From Microvelia longipes (lineage: Eukaryota > Arthropoda > Insecta > Hemiptera > Veliidae): 64,000 bases of DNA. Both the position numbers and the translations under genes were made by a program. Below the pieces are notes generated by a model. It saw only the letters and a list, made by a program, of their open reading frames with translations, was not told the DNA's origin and searched no databases. The DNA is taken from the NCBI GenBank assembly GCA_018340805.1, contig JACMZG010001908.1, positions 46,732,973-46,796,972 on the forward strand, written 5' to 3'. This document shows, piece by piece, positions 36,591 through 49,962 of the stretch (its first letter is position 1; the number at the start of each line of letters is the position of its first letter).

Positions 36591-37450
36591 CAGCCCTTCC
36601 CAACCCTTGGGTCGCGAACGAAATTTTTTGGGTCGCCAAATTTTTTATTATTAACAACCAAAAAATGACAAAGATTTATGTGAAAAAATTATTATAAGCA
36701 AATAACAGATTTGCTTGAACAGATATTATACATATGATACATGCGATAACAAAAGAAGCCGTGGCCAAAACATTTCTTAGAAGTCCTTTACCGACAGAGG
36801 CATCCGCCTTTATCTAATTCTTGCTAACTTTGATGAATCGTTATACCTATGATAATACTGTGTTTAACAGTTTCTTATTACTTCTTTAAAAGGTTTGGGT
36901 TATTAAAATTATAATCTTCATTTATATGTGAATTTGGTTCTAACAAACATCAACGTAGTTTAATATCGCGTACAAGTTTTTTAATTATAATTGTTTCATC
37001 AGTTTATTTATTTTATAGTTTTACGTTTTAATTAAAGTAGTGAAACGAATAAACAAAACACGATTTGACTTATTAGTGGAAAACCAACAGCAACAAATTA
37101 GTCATTGATATGAAACATATTTTTTTTTTACTATAATCATTATTTGATTTTTTCCTTTAAATAATAAATGTTCATTTTTATATTTAATTTATTTATTTTA
37201 TTATATTGCTATTATATAATTATATAATATACTTCTTTTGAACTCCAATTAGTGTGAAGTTTTCTATTTAAGTATGAAAACCTCATGAAAATTATGATTT
37301 GACGATGTCTGTAGTGTAGGGTCATAACTATTTCGGCAACAAATAAAACGCCTGCAATTTTCAGGTTATGCAAAATAAATGCATTTGGGTCGCCAAACTT
37401 TAGAAAAGCAAATTAGAGGGTCGCATTACTGAAAAGGTTGGGAAACGCTG
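36591..37450 (+). mobile_element. hAT-like non-autonomous element, complete (860 bp)
   Basis: Left end CAGCCCTTCCCAACCCTTGG, right end GGTTGGGAAACGCTG, so the terminal inverted repeat is CAG(C)N(3-4)TTCCCAACC. The adjacent subterminal blocks 'gggtcgcgaac' and 'ttgggtcgccaaa' recur near the right end ('tttgggtcgccaaacttt'). The flanking 8-bp duplication atctagag (36583-36590, 37451-37458) is perfect. Both traits are those of hAT elements. No transposase frame is present, so it depends on a source elsewhere. The copy at 16099 is a partial relative. Confidence 0.93.
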
Positions 37451-37458
37451 ATCTAGAG

Positions 37459-40164
37459 ATCTTACTTAGGCGGAAGCAATTAAAATTAGCAAAAATATAG
37501 TGGTAAATAAATATAAATAAATTCTAAAAATAATAATAAAAAATGAATAAATAATAATAATAGTTAATAAATTAAATGAAATAATAATATTAAAAAATAT
37601 ATAAAAATAAAAGAGAAGATAGAAACATTGAAAAAGAATGAAGAAGAAATAAAAAGAAATATAAAAATAGTATTAAAATCTAAAGCAGCCTCTAACAGCT
37701 AAAGACTCGAAAAGAGGAATTTTCAAAATAGCCTACATTTTTATAATGATATACAAGGGTAATAATTTTGTTTTGCTTAACATTTGTTAACTTTATTCGA
37801 ACTCACTTGAAATATATATTTTCTTATTCTTAATTGCAATTATTTCATGGAGCATTTAATTATTTTCAAATATTATTTTTAAGAGAAAACGATTACTTTC
37901 GCTTGGACAATAGTACTGCGATAATATTGTCGCAGATATTTCTAAAAATAAGGGCAGTAACAAAAATAGGAGTAAAAAGTAAAATTAGTGAGGAACGGTA
38001 AGACAATAGACTAGAAATCTAGAGATTTATAGTCCGATGTTGAAGGACTAATTTGTGTCATTTAAAAATTCTTGCGCGGTGTCGAGTCGAACTTCCTTTG
38101 GAATGCAAGTTTTCGTTCTTAACAATCCATTTCTTGCTTAAAGTTCGGGGTTATGCTTTTATATCTTGAGCAGTTATTCAATTATCGATCACTACTCGTA
38201 ACTCATCTTTTCTGTATTTCTCAAGACGCCGATAAGTCCTTTAACACAAGAATCGAAGAGAGAGGGGGGACTCTGTGAGCGTCAAAGCTTTAGTCAAGGC
38301 GCCCTGTCCTTCAGTCAAGACTTACTGGTAGACAACAGTTCTGCTTTTAATATTCACCGATAGGTTTTGTTTTGTTTTTAGAGAACTTTCATAATGAAAA
38401 TGACGCTTATGAGGTTGTTTGGATGACAGTAGTTGAAAAGACAAATGAGGGAGGGACCATTGGCCATATTGGAGGACCATATTGCCCATAACAGAGGCTT
38501 CTGAAGTTGCTTTGTAAAAATTTAGTAAAAAGACGAAATTTTGTGATAGCTACGTTAAGTTTTTTTTTTCGTGTAGCCATAGAAAACAGTTTGTTTCATT
38601 GAAGGCAATGACCAAGCAAAATGTTATTGATTTAAATCATTAAAAGATATATAATCAGAGGAAATTAGAAGGAAAGGAGGCATAAGTTATTTTTGACAAA
38701 GAGAAAAGTTAAAGGAGAATATAATTAATGGTTAAGTAAACGACACGGACATGTGGCGTGAACACCAGACCAACACCCTCTGCATGATAAACGACCGTAT
38801 TCCTAACTTTAGAATAACTTAATTTTAGGGAATTGCGAGAGCGTAAAGGCGGATAAAACGCCGTTTACAAAGGATATGTTGTAAGTCAGTTTGAAACGAG
38901 TTGTGAAAGGGACGGAGTAAACTTAACTCGTTAATATAGTGTAGATGTGATTTGACGTTGAATTCCAAGTAAGCAGGGAAGCATATGGAAGTAAAGGTTT
39001 GCCTTATTAATCATAAATACCAGCAACTTCGTAAGTGTTATTTCTTATTAACAATTCGATAAAAGGTTTGTTCTTCTAGGATTAATTCCAATTCAGTTAA
39101 TGATTTCGATAATAATATAAATTTGGATATAATATAATTGATGATGGGGGCACTTGTGAAGACTAAAATAGAGAATAATACGAATTCTAATAGTAATTAT
39201 GTAGATAATAATAGATCGAGTACGAGGTACCTCGGTATATTTCCTTGCCATATTGGATACTCCACGCTCATCTTCCCTTCAGACTTGCTAAGCTCATCCT
39301 AAGAATATGAAAGCAGCCTTTCCTCGTCGTCAGACAGTTTAAAAATCCGTTTTGTTCCCAGTGGTCACACGTCTAAGAACTGACCTGCCTTGATGCTGCC
39401 TAACTCATCTTGTGATTTAATTTACTGCATTAAATTAAGGAGACACACAACATTTAGGACCCTAAATAGTAGTTTATATTAAAAATATGTTTCTGCTCTA
39501 TGGTTTCGAGATCAGCCCTGGTCTTTCCTGCAACAGTGGGGCACGTGTTGTTTCTAGTTGAAGCTATAGAGACAAAATAAAATCACGGCTCTTCTATGTG
39601 TGTTAGACGTAAAATGCCTGCACCACGACTGATAAGGTAGACCACTATCTTCTATCTAAAGGAGTCAGCAAAAGAGCCCAACAACGCGGCCTACTTGCTA
39701 GGTGATCTATCACCTCTCCCTAATTACTATCACTATCACTACACTATATTAATTGTTAATTAATGTAGAGATGTATAAGACTAACAAATCATCACATTAT
39801 CTTTATTAGCTTATTCTTTACGACAAGTACCATTCCTTGAGTTAAAACTAGGCCTGAGAATCAACGTATTCTTTTATATCAACTCAGACTATTAGTTCTA
39901 TAAATGCTTATGAACATGAACATTGCTTTAGACCGTGGAACGGCATGCGCTAGACACTGTCCTTTCTATGAAATTATATGTGGCACGATATATCATATAA
40001 AACAAACTGCAAACAAATTAAAGCTATGTCTTGTTTCTTATACTTTTCTTCATTTATACCGTAGCTATATAAGTAATTATATATGTTTGCACTAAAATTT
40101 CCGAACAACCAAGACTTCACCTAAATGATCCGATTCAAGATTTTACCTTAAATAATAATAATAA
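37459..40164. other. Stretch without a recognised gene
   Basis: 37490-37690 is almost pure A/T 'aaataataat' sequence. 38060-38225 is a SINE-body copy (listed). 39215-39710 is GC-richer with many short frames but no recognisable product. A promoter-like or UTR fragment cannot be excluded. Confidence 0.35.
38060..38225 (+). repeat. SINE-body copy (family of 20035-20330)
   Basis: 'ttgcgcggtg' 'tcgagtcgaacttcctttgg' 'aatgcaagtt', then 'catttcttgctt', 'gagcagttattcaatt' and 'cactactcgtaactcat' match the blocks of 20035-20310 in order, with small gaps. Confidence 0.7.
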
Positions 40165-40566
<402 letters not shown>

Positions 40567-40705
40567 GTTGCATCGTGGTTACAAGCTAACCACACGTTTT
40601 TCTCTGTGTCAATCTTGTTTTTTTCATTTTTGTAATTCTGAACAGATTTCTATTTGTAGTTTACTATTAATTTTGATCATTAATTAAATAAAAATCATAT
40701 AAACT

Positions 40706-41579
40706 GTGCGTGAGTTCCGAATGAACGATACTGATTCAAAGAAACGAAGCCGAAACCAGCGGTCTCCAGAATTCAGTCCGGAACAAAGGAACGAGTGTAA
40801 AAGAATAAAAGAACAGCAATTAAGTTCAATAAACTATTCGGAAAAGTCATTAAAAATGACTGGAAATAATACGGGAAGTGGTGAAAATTCGCTTATCGAC
40901 AGAAATCAATTGCTTGGAGCTGTCACAGCAGGGCTCTCTTGGACGCCCTCACAGCTACTTTAAGCCAGGTTTATGTTACTAAAACTGAGGTTGAGGGTAA
41001 GTACCAACAATTAACTAATCAAATTACTCATATTAGCAATGAAAAAGATCGACGCCTGAACGATTTGGAGGATAGATCTCGCAGGAACAATCTGATATTT
41101 AAAGGCCTATTAGCGGCATCAAATAAAGACTGTGCTAGCAGTATTACTAAGTTTTTGGCAGAACACCTTCAAGTTACAGATGTAATAATTAATAGAGCGC
41201 ATTTTTTGGGCAAAACTAAGCTTATAATTGCACATATACCAAGAGATGCCGACATCAATTTGATACTTGAGAATTGTAACAAACTGGCGGGAAAAGCAAT
41301 TTTGCCATTAGCAGAGATTACTGCTGGGATACAAGAAGCAAAAGAAACTTTTTTCTTGCACTACGCAAGGAGATAAGAGCAAAAAACCCTAATGTTAGTG
41401 TCAAAATAGTTAGAAACTACTCTATAATACAAAACAAACGATTTGATCTATCAAGCAATTTTGATCTTCTTTGCGATGAAGAGGATAAGGCTCCTATTCA
41501 AGAACTTAGTAAATTAGTTGGGCAGGATATGACAGAAGGCTTCCACAGAATAATTGAAAACTGGAACTCAAATAAATGA
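40706..41579 (+). pseudogene. LINE ORF1 (coiled coil, RRM-like, C-terminal domain), frameshifted
   Basis: ORF1 proteins are RNA-binding chaperones that coat the retrotransposon RNA. The frame starts at the ATG at 40706 with a basic, Ser/Lys/Arg-rich N-terminus (about 75 residues). It continues after a frame change near 40935 as a heptad-like stretch ending LEDRSRRNNLIFKGL, where LIFKGL suits an RNP2 strand. TKLIIAHIP then fits the second RNP strand. After another frame change near 41365 it continues with RKEIRAKNPNVSVKIV and ends at TGA 41577-41579. The total of about 290 residues is a normal length. With two frameshifts no intact product is made. Confidence 0.8.
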
Positions 41580-41606
41580 CGGAAACCTGGAAAAAGCAGA
41601 TATGGG

Positions 41607-44600
41607 TTGAAGAAGCAGGCACCGATAGGATTAAAATATAGAAACCAAGCTAGTCAGTGTGAGGTTGAAGCAGCTATTACCTTAATTGTATATAATATTG
41701 GGGGTTTAAAGTCAAAAATTAAAAATAGATTTTTTGTAAATTATTTGAAACAATCAGATGTCTTTGTTCTTTCAGAAACTCATATATCCACAGAACATGA
41801 CCAGGTCTCCTCTATTGAACGTATCTTTGATGGCTACTCTCTCAGATGGGAATGCTATTAAAAAGCACAATCATGGAAGAGCAAGTGGAGGGATGTTGAT
41901 AGGCATCAAGGGTACGCCCGATAGAATAGAGCTGGGCAGGGAAAGGGAGCTCGACATAATCAAAATACACTATGAGGACGTAGGACAAACAGTCATACTA
42001 TTACCAGTATATATTAATGTCAATAACTGGGAGAATGACTTTAACAAAGTAAAATCATTTCTTGACTTAAACTCATGTAATGTTATAGGAGACTGTAATG
42101 TACGGGTCGGAGAGGAGCAGGTGATTCCAGAAGAGCTGTTAGATGCTTTAAATAATTGTTGTTTGAGTGCTCACAGAGTTTCTAGAGATAAAAAGTGTAA
42201 CACTAGAGGTAAAAAATTCTTGGAACTCTGTGAGGACTCAAATATGATTATTATGAATGGTAGAACAAGCGGTGATAATGAGGGACATTTTACATTTGTT
42301 GGGCCGATGGGCTCTTCAGTAAATGATATATGTGCTATTGAAACAGGGCAATGGATAAATTTATAAATTTTAAAATTGCGTCACAAATCTTCTCGGATCA
42401 CATGCCTCTTGAGCTAGAACTGGTGTCTCCTTTCTCTAATAATAGTGAAAATGTACTCTCAGCCACTTCTGCCTAAGCTACATTGGACCGAGAAGGATGA
42501 GATTGATTTTAATTTAAAAATGCATGAATATTGGGAAAAGGAAAAGGGTAATAAAAATAGCATAGAAGTATATGCTAAATCTATATTAATTCTATTTATG
42601 CATGCTCTGAATCAGGTAACCAAGCAGGTACCCTTAATAACACAAAAGTTTGCATGGCAAAACAACCATGGTATGACTATGATTGCAAAAAAGCTAGGAT
42701 AAATCCTATAAGAGACTTAACATATGAGGAAACAGAATACTGTTTTTAATAGAACAAAATATATTGAGGCAAATAAAAGTTATAAACATATTTTAAAGTA
42801 AAGGAGTTAGAATTTGATCAAATGGTAGTAAAAAAGTGTCTTGTGTGAGGGAGCCAAGAGAGTTTTGGAGCTTTGTTAAAACATTAAAAAAAACTTATAC
42901 AAGGGTTAACCCCTATTGGAGCTAATCAATGGTATAGACATTTTAAAGCTCTCTTGAACCCCCACTCCTCTCAAATCCTCCTTCATATGCTGAACCTCTT
43001 ATAATTAACACTAAACTTGATTGCCCTTTTACACTGGAGGAAGTAAAAAGTGCCATCAAGAAGTCTAAATTAAATAAAGCACCGGGTTATGATAGAGTGC
43101 CTTTTGAGTTCTTTAAAAAAAGTCCTACTAATTTTATTCAGCAGTTAACCAATTTATTTAATTTAATGTGGAAGGAAGGGAAAGTACCAAAATCACTCAA
43201 AAAATCAATTATATTTCCAATATTTAAGAAAGGAGATTCATCAATAGTAGAAAACTACAGAGGAATTTCCTTTCTCAATACAATCCTTAAGTTGTTTTCA
43301 GCAGTCCTTTTAAGTAGGCTCGAAGAATTATTGTGAAGAAGAAAGTAATTGTCGAGAACCAAGCTGGCTTCCGTTCAGGTTATTCTACATATGATAATAT
43401 CTTCAACTTGGTAAGTATAATTAAAATTAAAACCATGGGTAAAGGGAAAAAAGTGTATTGTCTATTTATTGATTTAAAAGCAGCATTTGACTGTGTGGAT
43501 AGGAAGGCTCTAATTTTTAAGTTGTTAAGTATAGGTCTGTCAACCAAAATGGTTACAATGCTCAAAAGCCTACTTACAGAAACAGAGTCTTGTGTTTGGT
43601 GCTGTGGGGATGTCACTGAGTGCTTTGAAAGTAGTGTAGGGCTGAGACAGGGTTGTTTGCTTTCGCCAACTTTGTTTGCTTTATTTATTAATGATTTAAT
43701 TGATAATCTAAGGGGTGGGTGTGGATAGATAAACTAAATATTAAAGCATTACTTTACGCAGATGACTTAGCAATTTTGGCGCCAGATGCTGTTACTCAAA
43801 GAAATATGATTTTAGACTTAGAAAAATATTTCAGCACTTGGAATCTCACAGTTAATACATCAAAAAGCAAGGTCATGGTGTTTGGCACCAAAGGAGGTAA
43901 ACTAGCAAAATATGAGAAATGGTGGTACAAAGGTGAAAAGTTGGAAGTGGTCAAAAACTATAAATATCTTGGTATCACCATTGACTCGAATCTTACCTTG
44001 CAAAAGCACTTTGGTGACAGACTCACTGCAGCAAAATTTGCTATTAATAATGTCTGGGGAGCTTTCTTTCAAAAACAACATCTCCTTGAAAAAATGAAAG
44101 TTTTTAAAGCAGTCCCACAGGCTATTATTACATATGGTGCCCAGGTGGGGTTTAAGCATTATAGCCAACTTGAAGTATTATTAAGATACTTTATCAAAAA
44201 ACTTTTTTGCCTTCCTATGAACACTCCAAATTATATTATTGAATTGGAGACAGGCCTACCACCTATACATACAACAGCCTTAAAAATACACTTTGATTAT
44301 GTATATAAAGTCCTCAAAATGCCAAAGGATAGATTGCCCAATTTGCTTGCCAAGGAAATAATCAAGCGAAAAGTGTTTTGGGTAAAAGAATGGGAACATC
44401 TATTTAATATGCATGGCATGAATTTAACACCAAATTACTTTTTGGAAGTGGAGGAGCTTCCAAAAGCATTTAACCAAATTTTGGCCAAGGTTCAAGTGGC
44501 GGCACGAGAGAAAGCCTTCAGTTATGCTAAGAATGCAAAAATACATAACTTTTATTTCGATTTGGTTCAAGGCTTACCCCACCAAAATATTTAAACATAG

Positions 44601-44883
44601 TCAAGGACAGACAAATTATCAGCTGGATTATGAAAGCCAGAGGCAGTTGTACAAATTAAACCTCACTTATGAAAATAGTGACGTGTCATGTAAGCTATGT
44701 GATAAGGAGGATACAGAAGATAATCCCCACTTTATAGCTTTATGCCCTGCCTTGTCTGACTGTCGCAGACTGCATTTAAGACAGCCAGTACTCACACAAG
44801 AAAATTATTATGCTCTACTTCGACCCAATACAGCTACAGAATGTGAAAAACTTGCTCTCTTTACAAAAAATCTTTGGGCCTAA
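41607..44883 (+). pseudogene. LINE ORF2: APE endonuclease and reverse transcriptase, many frameshifts
   Basis: ORF2 proteins nick target DNA and reverse-transcribe the element RNA there. Endonuclease (about 41670-42430): NIGGLKSK, LSETHIS (catalytic Glu), IGDCNVRVG (Asp and Asn), SVNDICA and SDHMPLEL (Asp-His). Reverse transcriptase (about 43010-43990): NKAPGYDRVPFEF, PIFKKGDSS..NYRGISFLN, VENQAGFRSG, FIDLKAAFDCVD, GLRQGCLLSPTLFALFINDL, the catalytic LLYADDLAIL, and NYKYLGITID. C-terminal tail: CKLCDKEDTEDNPHFIALCP, a C-x2-C-H-C knuckle. No RNase H is visible. The reading frame changes at least eight times (near 41850, 42365, 42440, 42670, 42730-42980, 43335, 43720 and 44590). The copy is dead but its catalytic residues are still legible, so decay is moderate. 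Confidence 0.9.
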
Positions 44884-44948
44884 GATGTAAATTGATCTCT
44901 GCTGAAAGAGCCGTCTTTCAATGACACAATTTATTTATTTAATCATTC

Positions 44949-44953
<5 letters not shown>

Positions 44954-44995
<42 letters not shown>
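44954..44995. repeat. Poly(A) run
   Basis: 42 uninterrupted A's lie 70 bp after the LINE ORF2 stop. This suggests a true retrotransposition tail or an A-tail in the middle of a composite insertion. Confidence 0.95.
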
Positions 44996-44996
<1 letters not shown>

Positions 44997-45165
44997 GTAC
45001 TTATGTATAAGCTGATCCCTTATGTAATAATAATTAAGTAACCAGCAACCCTCCTCCTGACGTCCAACATATGGACCTGGAGTAGGCTGTTTCTTGATTT
45101 TTAATCAATTGTAAGAAAAATATTATTTTTGTACAAATAAACAGTATTATTCTATTCTATATTCT

Positions 45166-45170
<5 letters not shown>

Positions 45171-45208
<38 letters not shown>

Positions 45209-45217
45209 TATATTATA
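45171..45217. repeat. (TA)n microsatellite at the LINE/TIR element junction
   Basis: About 45 bp of TA replaces the left end of the TIR element that follows and abuts the TATTC tail of the LINE. Confidence 0.9.
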
Positions 45218-45629
45218 TGCTGCCGCCCTAACAATATACAGTTTTCTTATAAAAAGTTGGCAATACTTCCGGTTGCTGATTATTATGTTCTATTATTAAT
45301 TAGTGATTGATTATTCATAAAATACTAATATAAATATCGGTGCATTAAAATATTTTAAGCATTTAAAATTGTAATTTAACGTTTTTAGTTAAAATTATAT
45401 TAAAAGTAGTCCTCGTCAACTAAATGTAGATTCATGTATTTCCGCTATCCTTTTGCCATCTAAGACCGGTTTTATTAAATACTCAGCAGATCTTTTAAGT
45501 TATTATATTTGTTTTACGATCTTTCTTTATTAATGGATATTTTTGACACATATTTAAAATAATGTTTTGTTGTTAGGGTGGTACCCCTACTTAAGACCAC
45601 CAGTCAACCGGCTTTCGTGTTATCAGTAG
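45218..45629 (+). mobile_element. TIR element family A, both ends missing
   Basis: From 'tgctgccgccctaacaatat' it follows the complete copy at 34642-35183 closely ('ggcaatacttccggttgctg', 'atatcggtgcatt', 'agtcctcgtcaactaaatgt') to 'tttcgtgttatcagtag' at 45629. The outer TIR on the left is replaced by (TA)n, and the right end stops about 30 bp short. Confidence 0.85.
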
Positions 45630-46664
45630 AATTATATTTTGTTTACGTCATATGCACTTTCTATGTTAGGATTTTACTAAATAATCCGTCTGTAAATGTG
45701 TTTGTTATCATTGCAAGGGGCATTATTTGTCTATGCTAGAGTTGAAAGAAGGTAAAAAATCAGTATTTTGGTCTAGTATTGCTACCCGGAAAATATTTCT
45801 ATGACATTATATATGATAATGTTTACATTCTGTGTTCGAGCTAAACCAGTCCGAACTGAAAAGAACGAGCGTAGCGAACTTGACAGCATGAGGAAATGTT
45901 CCGAGGTACCCTGTACCCGATTTTTTTATGTTTTTGATTATTATTAAGTCTATGTTGTAGATTTAAATAGTCCAATCTATCACATGACTAATGTTGTCAT
46001 TTCTGTTATTAATAACGCTGAACGGAATGATTCAGAGGTGGGCCGCAGCTGGTTTAGCGGAAGCCTCACGACAAATCCATGGTTTATTCCGGTAATCACA
46101 CTCACCCTTAACAATGCACGGCAACAAACAGCTGCTGCCACTTCTTATTATCATAATGCGATTTGTCTTATTTATCCTATTATTTTGCAGAGTCATCCTA
46201 ATGTCTTTGACAAGGTTACAAATTGATAAGTAATTCCTCTAATCCCAGAGTTTATTCAGTGTACTTATTTTCTTCATCCTACTTTTGCCATTTCTGCATA
46301 TCTGTTTATAAATTATCGTAATCAATTCATATTGGGAAAATTTATTTTAAAAATATATTATATTAATTTAAAAACGTGCCAAGTTTTTACCTTTTCTAGC
46401 ATCAACGATGTGGGATTTACTTGGGACTAAGAACGTCTAAACAACTTTTAAAATTAATAATAGAGATAAAATCTTTGATTTGGATATTTAAGGTGAACAA
46501 AATTCATTTCCTGTATTCATTTTTTTTTATTAGAAAAAATAAACAATTATTTAAAATTAAATTATAAACAAACAGTAAAGTATAGCTATATCATTATCCA
46601 TTTATTAATAAAACAAATTATCTCACTATTGAGATATTTTCTATCTAATATCTTACTATCCCCA
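45630..46664. other. Stretch without a recognised gene; TGACGTCA-family trace
   Basis: 45650-45850 has blocks like the dispersed family head ('gtttgttatcattgcaaggg', 'tatgctagagttgaaa', 'ccggaaaatatttctatgac') but has lost the palindrome. A plus-strand frame at 45984-46226 shows no recognisable domain. Confidence 0.4.
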
Positions 46665-46940
46665 CTGTCCCTAAACACCTATTATCTTCCTATCCACACT
46701 GTCCTTTAATACCTATTATCTTACTATTCGCACTGTCCTTAAATACCTATTATCTTACTATCCGCACTGTCCTGAAATACTTATTATCCTACTATTCACA
46801 CTGTCCTTAAATACCTATTATCTTACTATCCGCACTGTCCTTAAATACTATTATCTTACACACTGTCCTTAATACCTATTATCTTACTATCCACACTGTC
46901 CATAAATACCTATTATCTTACTATCCACACTGTCTTTAAA
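46665..46940. repeat. Minisatellite, about 31-bp unit, left block
   Basis: About nine units of 'ctattatcttactatccaca' plus 'ctgtccttaaata'. Units vary by point changes, and one is shortened near 46855. The same array resumes at 49963-50205 beyond a LINE insertion. Confidence 0.92.
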
Positions 46941-47152
46941 TAAATAAATAAATAAATTTCTTTATTGATATGAATACAACCATAATGCGTAAAATCAATC
47001 GTCATTTTCGGATTAATCTTAAAACTACTATGAAATTTAAAACAAAACAAATAAATATACAAATAAATGAACAAAATAGCACAAGACAAACACACTGCAA
47101 TATGACTATAAACATGTTTTTGGCAACTAAACATTTAAACTAATAGCTTAGT

Positions 47153-47187
47153 TTACAATTGCACTATAGCCTATAGTGCAATTGTAA
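47153..47187. repeat. Perfect 17-bp palindrome with one-base spacer
   Basis: TTACAATTGCACTATAG, one C, then the exact reverse complement, within the 3' untranslated part of the minus-strand LINE. Confidence 0.9.
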
Positions 47188-47640
47188 CTCATAAAGATAA
47201 AATTCTATTTAAATAAAAATTCCGTATAATAAAATAAAATTAAATATACTATTAATGTACTATACTATTAGCTGAAACGTCTAACATGATTAAATCTGAG
47301 ATTTTTAAAACTATAACAAAAATAACAAACAAACGAACTAACTAAAATAAATACTTTTCACAATAAATTAAAATTTAAGGTTAAATAACTATTTTATATA
47401 TATAAAGACTGCAGTTGACTAGATAATAATTTTACACCATTTTAATCTTGTGCTAATAATAAATAAATAATAATAATATAATATAAATAATTACCAATTA
47501 ATAATTAATAAATAACAAAAACTATCTCCTATATATAGATAATAAGCAGATATGGAATACTAATAAACAAAAATGAGAAAAAGCACAGTAAAATGAATAA
47601 ATAACTAACACACACTGAATTTTACATACCTAGCGTTAAG

Positions 47641-49905
47641 TTACTCTAATTTAATATGAAAGAATTCTGATACTGAGTACAGCGGGTTGTCTAGCATAAC
47701 TTTTGATTCGACTAGCAAATTGTTGCTGTTCAGCTTAGTCATGGAGTCAGGCAAGTAATTAAACATTTTGAGACCAAAATAGGTAATTGAGTTTAGCTGT
47801 CTTAGTAAGTCGGTGCTTTTAATGGATATTTTATTATTCTGTCTAGTGTTGTAATTGTGAATTTCGTTGTTTTTAGTAGAGTCTTCCTGTCTGCTATGTA
47901 AGTAAGTAAGAGTCTGATAACAAATAGAGAATAAAGAGTTAAAAATTCTCTGTTTTTTAAATACTCTTTGCATGATTGTCTTGAACTTAGTTTAAATATG
48001 ACTCTTATTGCTCTTTTCTGTTGTATAAATAACTTTATTGTGGAAGGAGTATTTCCCCATATTATTGTGCCATATGATAAATGGCTAAAGAAATAAGCGT
48101 AGTAAACAGACATTAAGGACTTGACGACATACACGATGATATTTTACTTAACATGTAAATTCCTGTAGCTAGTTTATTAGAAATATATGGACATGTGGCT
48201 CCAGGATATCTTATTATCGAGATTAATACCGAGAAATTAATAGATTTGACTATACTTGACTTATAATTAAAGTAAATTTGCTCGGTTTTCTGAGCATTTA
48301 ATTTTAATTTGTTGGCATTACACCAGTCTGTGATAACTTTAGAAACAAGAATCTGTAACAGATCTAGTTCTTCGTCAGTTTCAGACGTTATGATGACCCC
48401 ATAACATCTGCAAAAAGAAATGAAATACTCCTCCAAAATTGACAGCAAATGGCAAGTCATTTATATAAATTAGGAATAAAATTGGACCTAGAATTGAGCC
48501 TTGTCTGACTCCATGCAAGATTTCTTTTAGAGACATTTTTGAGAACCCAAGTCAACATACTGAAACCACCCAGTAAGATATGAAGTTATTAAATTAGTTG
48601 AGTTTTCATCAAATCCATAATACAGTAATTTCGCTCTTAATAGTTCTATCTGTACACAATCGAATGCCTTCGATAAATCAAAGAATTTTGATAGAATTTT
48701 TTGAAATTTATCATAGTTATCTAAAACTAAATTAATAAAATTGGACACAGCATTCCTTGTGCTATGGTTTTTCCTGTAACCGTACTGGTGTTTATAAAAG
48801 AGGTTATTTTTTCAAAGTAATCAACTATTTTATTCTTAACACATGTCTCTATAATTTTGCAATACATGGTATTAATGATATGGGTCTATAATTTGCATAT
48901 TCAGATTTGGAACCCTTTTTGTGGACAGGTACGACTCTGGCGATTTTCAGTATGTCAGGAAATTCTCCATTATCAAAGCAATTATTTATTAAATGTGCCA
49001 ATGGTTCACTTAAAGAATGAGCTAGGTTTCTTAAAATTTTTAAATTTAAACCGAAGGCATCCATTGCATTATTACTTTTTAATGAGGAAATGATCACAAA
49101 AACTTGTTGAACTGTTACGTGGGTAAGTTTAAAGTAGTTGACGGTTCTCAACATTTTGTAGGTAGTCAAGATAAGTATTCTCAGCAAGACTTACATTAGA
49201 TATAATTTCATTAACTGACTCTATAAAAAAATGTTAAATTTGTTGGGCACATTGTAATTAGGCTTTCATTTTTATTAGATACTTGGTTTTAGACAAGGAT
49301 CTTAATAATTTGCCAAGTTTTTTTAGTTTTATTTGCTGCACAACTGATTTCGGTGTCATGATATGAATTTTAGCTTGTTTCAAACCTGTGACATAATCTT
49401 TTTTTAATTTATCATTTTTCTTTACTAAAATAAGGACTTGAGTTTTGGATTAAAACTATCGTGAAGTTGTTTATAACTTAGATACTTATCTCTCAGGTCT
49501 TTTAGTTGCTGTGTGAACCAGGGAGTTGATGAAATTACAAGTTTAACTCTATGATAGCTCCATGGTATGTTTTTATCCAAATAAATTGAAATATATTAGT
49601 AAAAATATTAAATTTAGCTTGAAAGTTTTCTAGTACAATGCAGCCCAATTAATTATAAGAGAGAATACTCCAACAGATCGATCTTAGAGTCAGTAATACG
49701 TCTAGTTTGTATGACCTGATTGGACCCTTTAACATTAGTTTTAAAGACATATTTATGATCTGAGCTGTATGATCACTCAGATTGTAATCATAACTTGTGA
49801 CTGAACCAATCCCAGTGCAAGTTTGTGATTAGTTTGTCTATACAAGTCTTTGTGCCACCACTACTAATCTCGTAGGCTCTCTTATAGTAATATTAAATTG
49901 AATTG
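47641..49905 (-). pseudogene. LINE ORF2 remnant (endonuclease end, reverse transcriptase, C-terminus)
   Basis: Minus strand, in pieces. The endonuclease end shows GGTKTCIDKLITN and NLSDHTAQI (the SDH motif, about 49780). A linker follows with STPWFTQQLKDLRDKYL (about 49530). Reverse transcriptase motifs are KSNNAMDAFGLN, VVPVHKKGSKSEYANYRPISLIP (48849-49187), FFDLSKAFDCVQ (48527-48748) and [21 protein letters not shown] (about 48490). The catalytic YADD box is broken: the frame reads LFAD then shifts at about 48400, so the second Asp is lost. The thumb and C-terminus are HLSYGTIIWGNTPS, KRAIRVIFKL and YNTRQNNK, a layout seen in CR1/L2/jockey-like LINEs. At least five frames are needed. It is inactive. 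Confidence 0.88.
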
Positions 49906-49962
49906 CTTAATTAATACAGCGAATTTTAATTAATACAGTAAATTTAAATTCCTATTAATTTA

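Larger units (their letters stand above)
46938..49960 (-). mobile_element. 5'-truncated CR1/jockey-type LINE inserted in the minisatellite
   Basis: Minus strand. The 3' end at about 46938-46960 reads AATAAAGAAATTTATTTATT, i.e. a polyadenylation signal followed by (TTTA)n. The 5' end at about 49900-49960 falls inside the endonuclease domain. About 3.0 kb of a typical 4-6 kb element remains. The same minisatellite lies on both sides, so the target was the array. The 3' untranslated part (46960-47640) is AT-rich and contains a perfect 17-bp palindrome at 47153-47187. Confidence 0.88.

Noticed and set aside
45984..46226. 80-codon plus-strand frame
   Set aside because: No motif, and it lies within repeat-derived sequence. 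No flanking splice sites support it.
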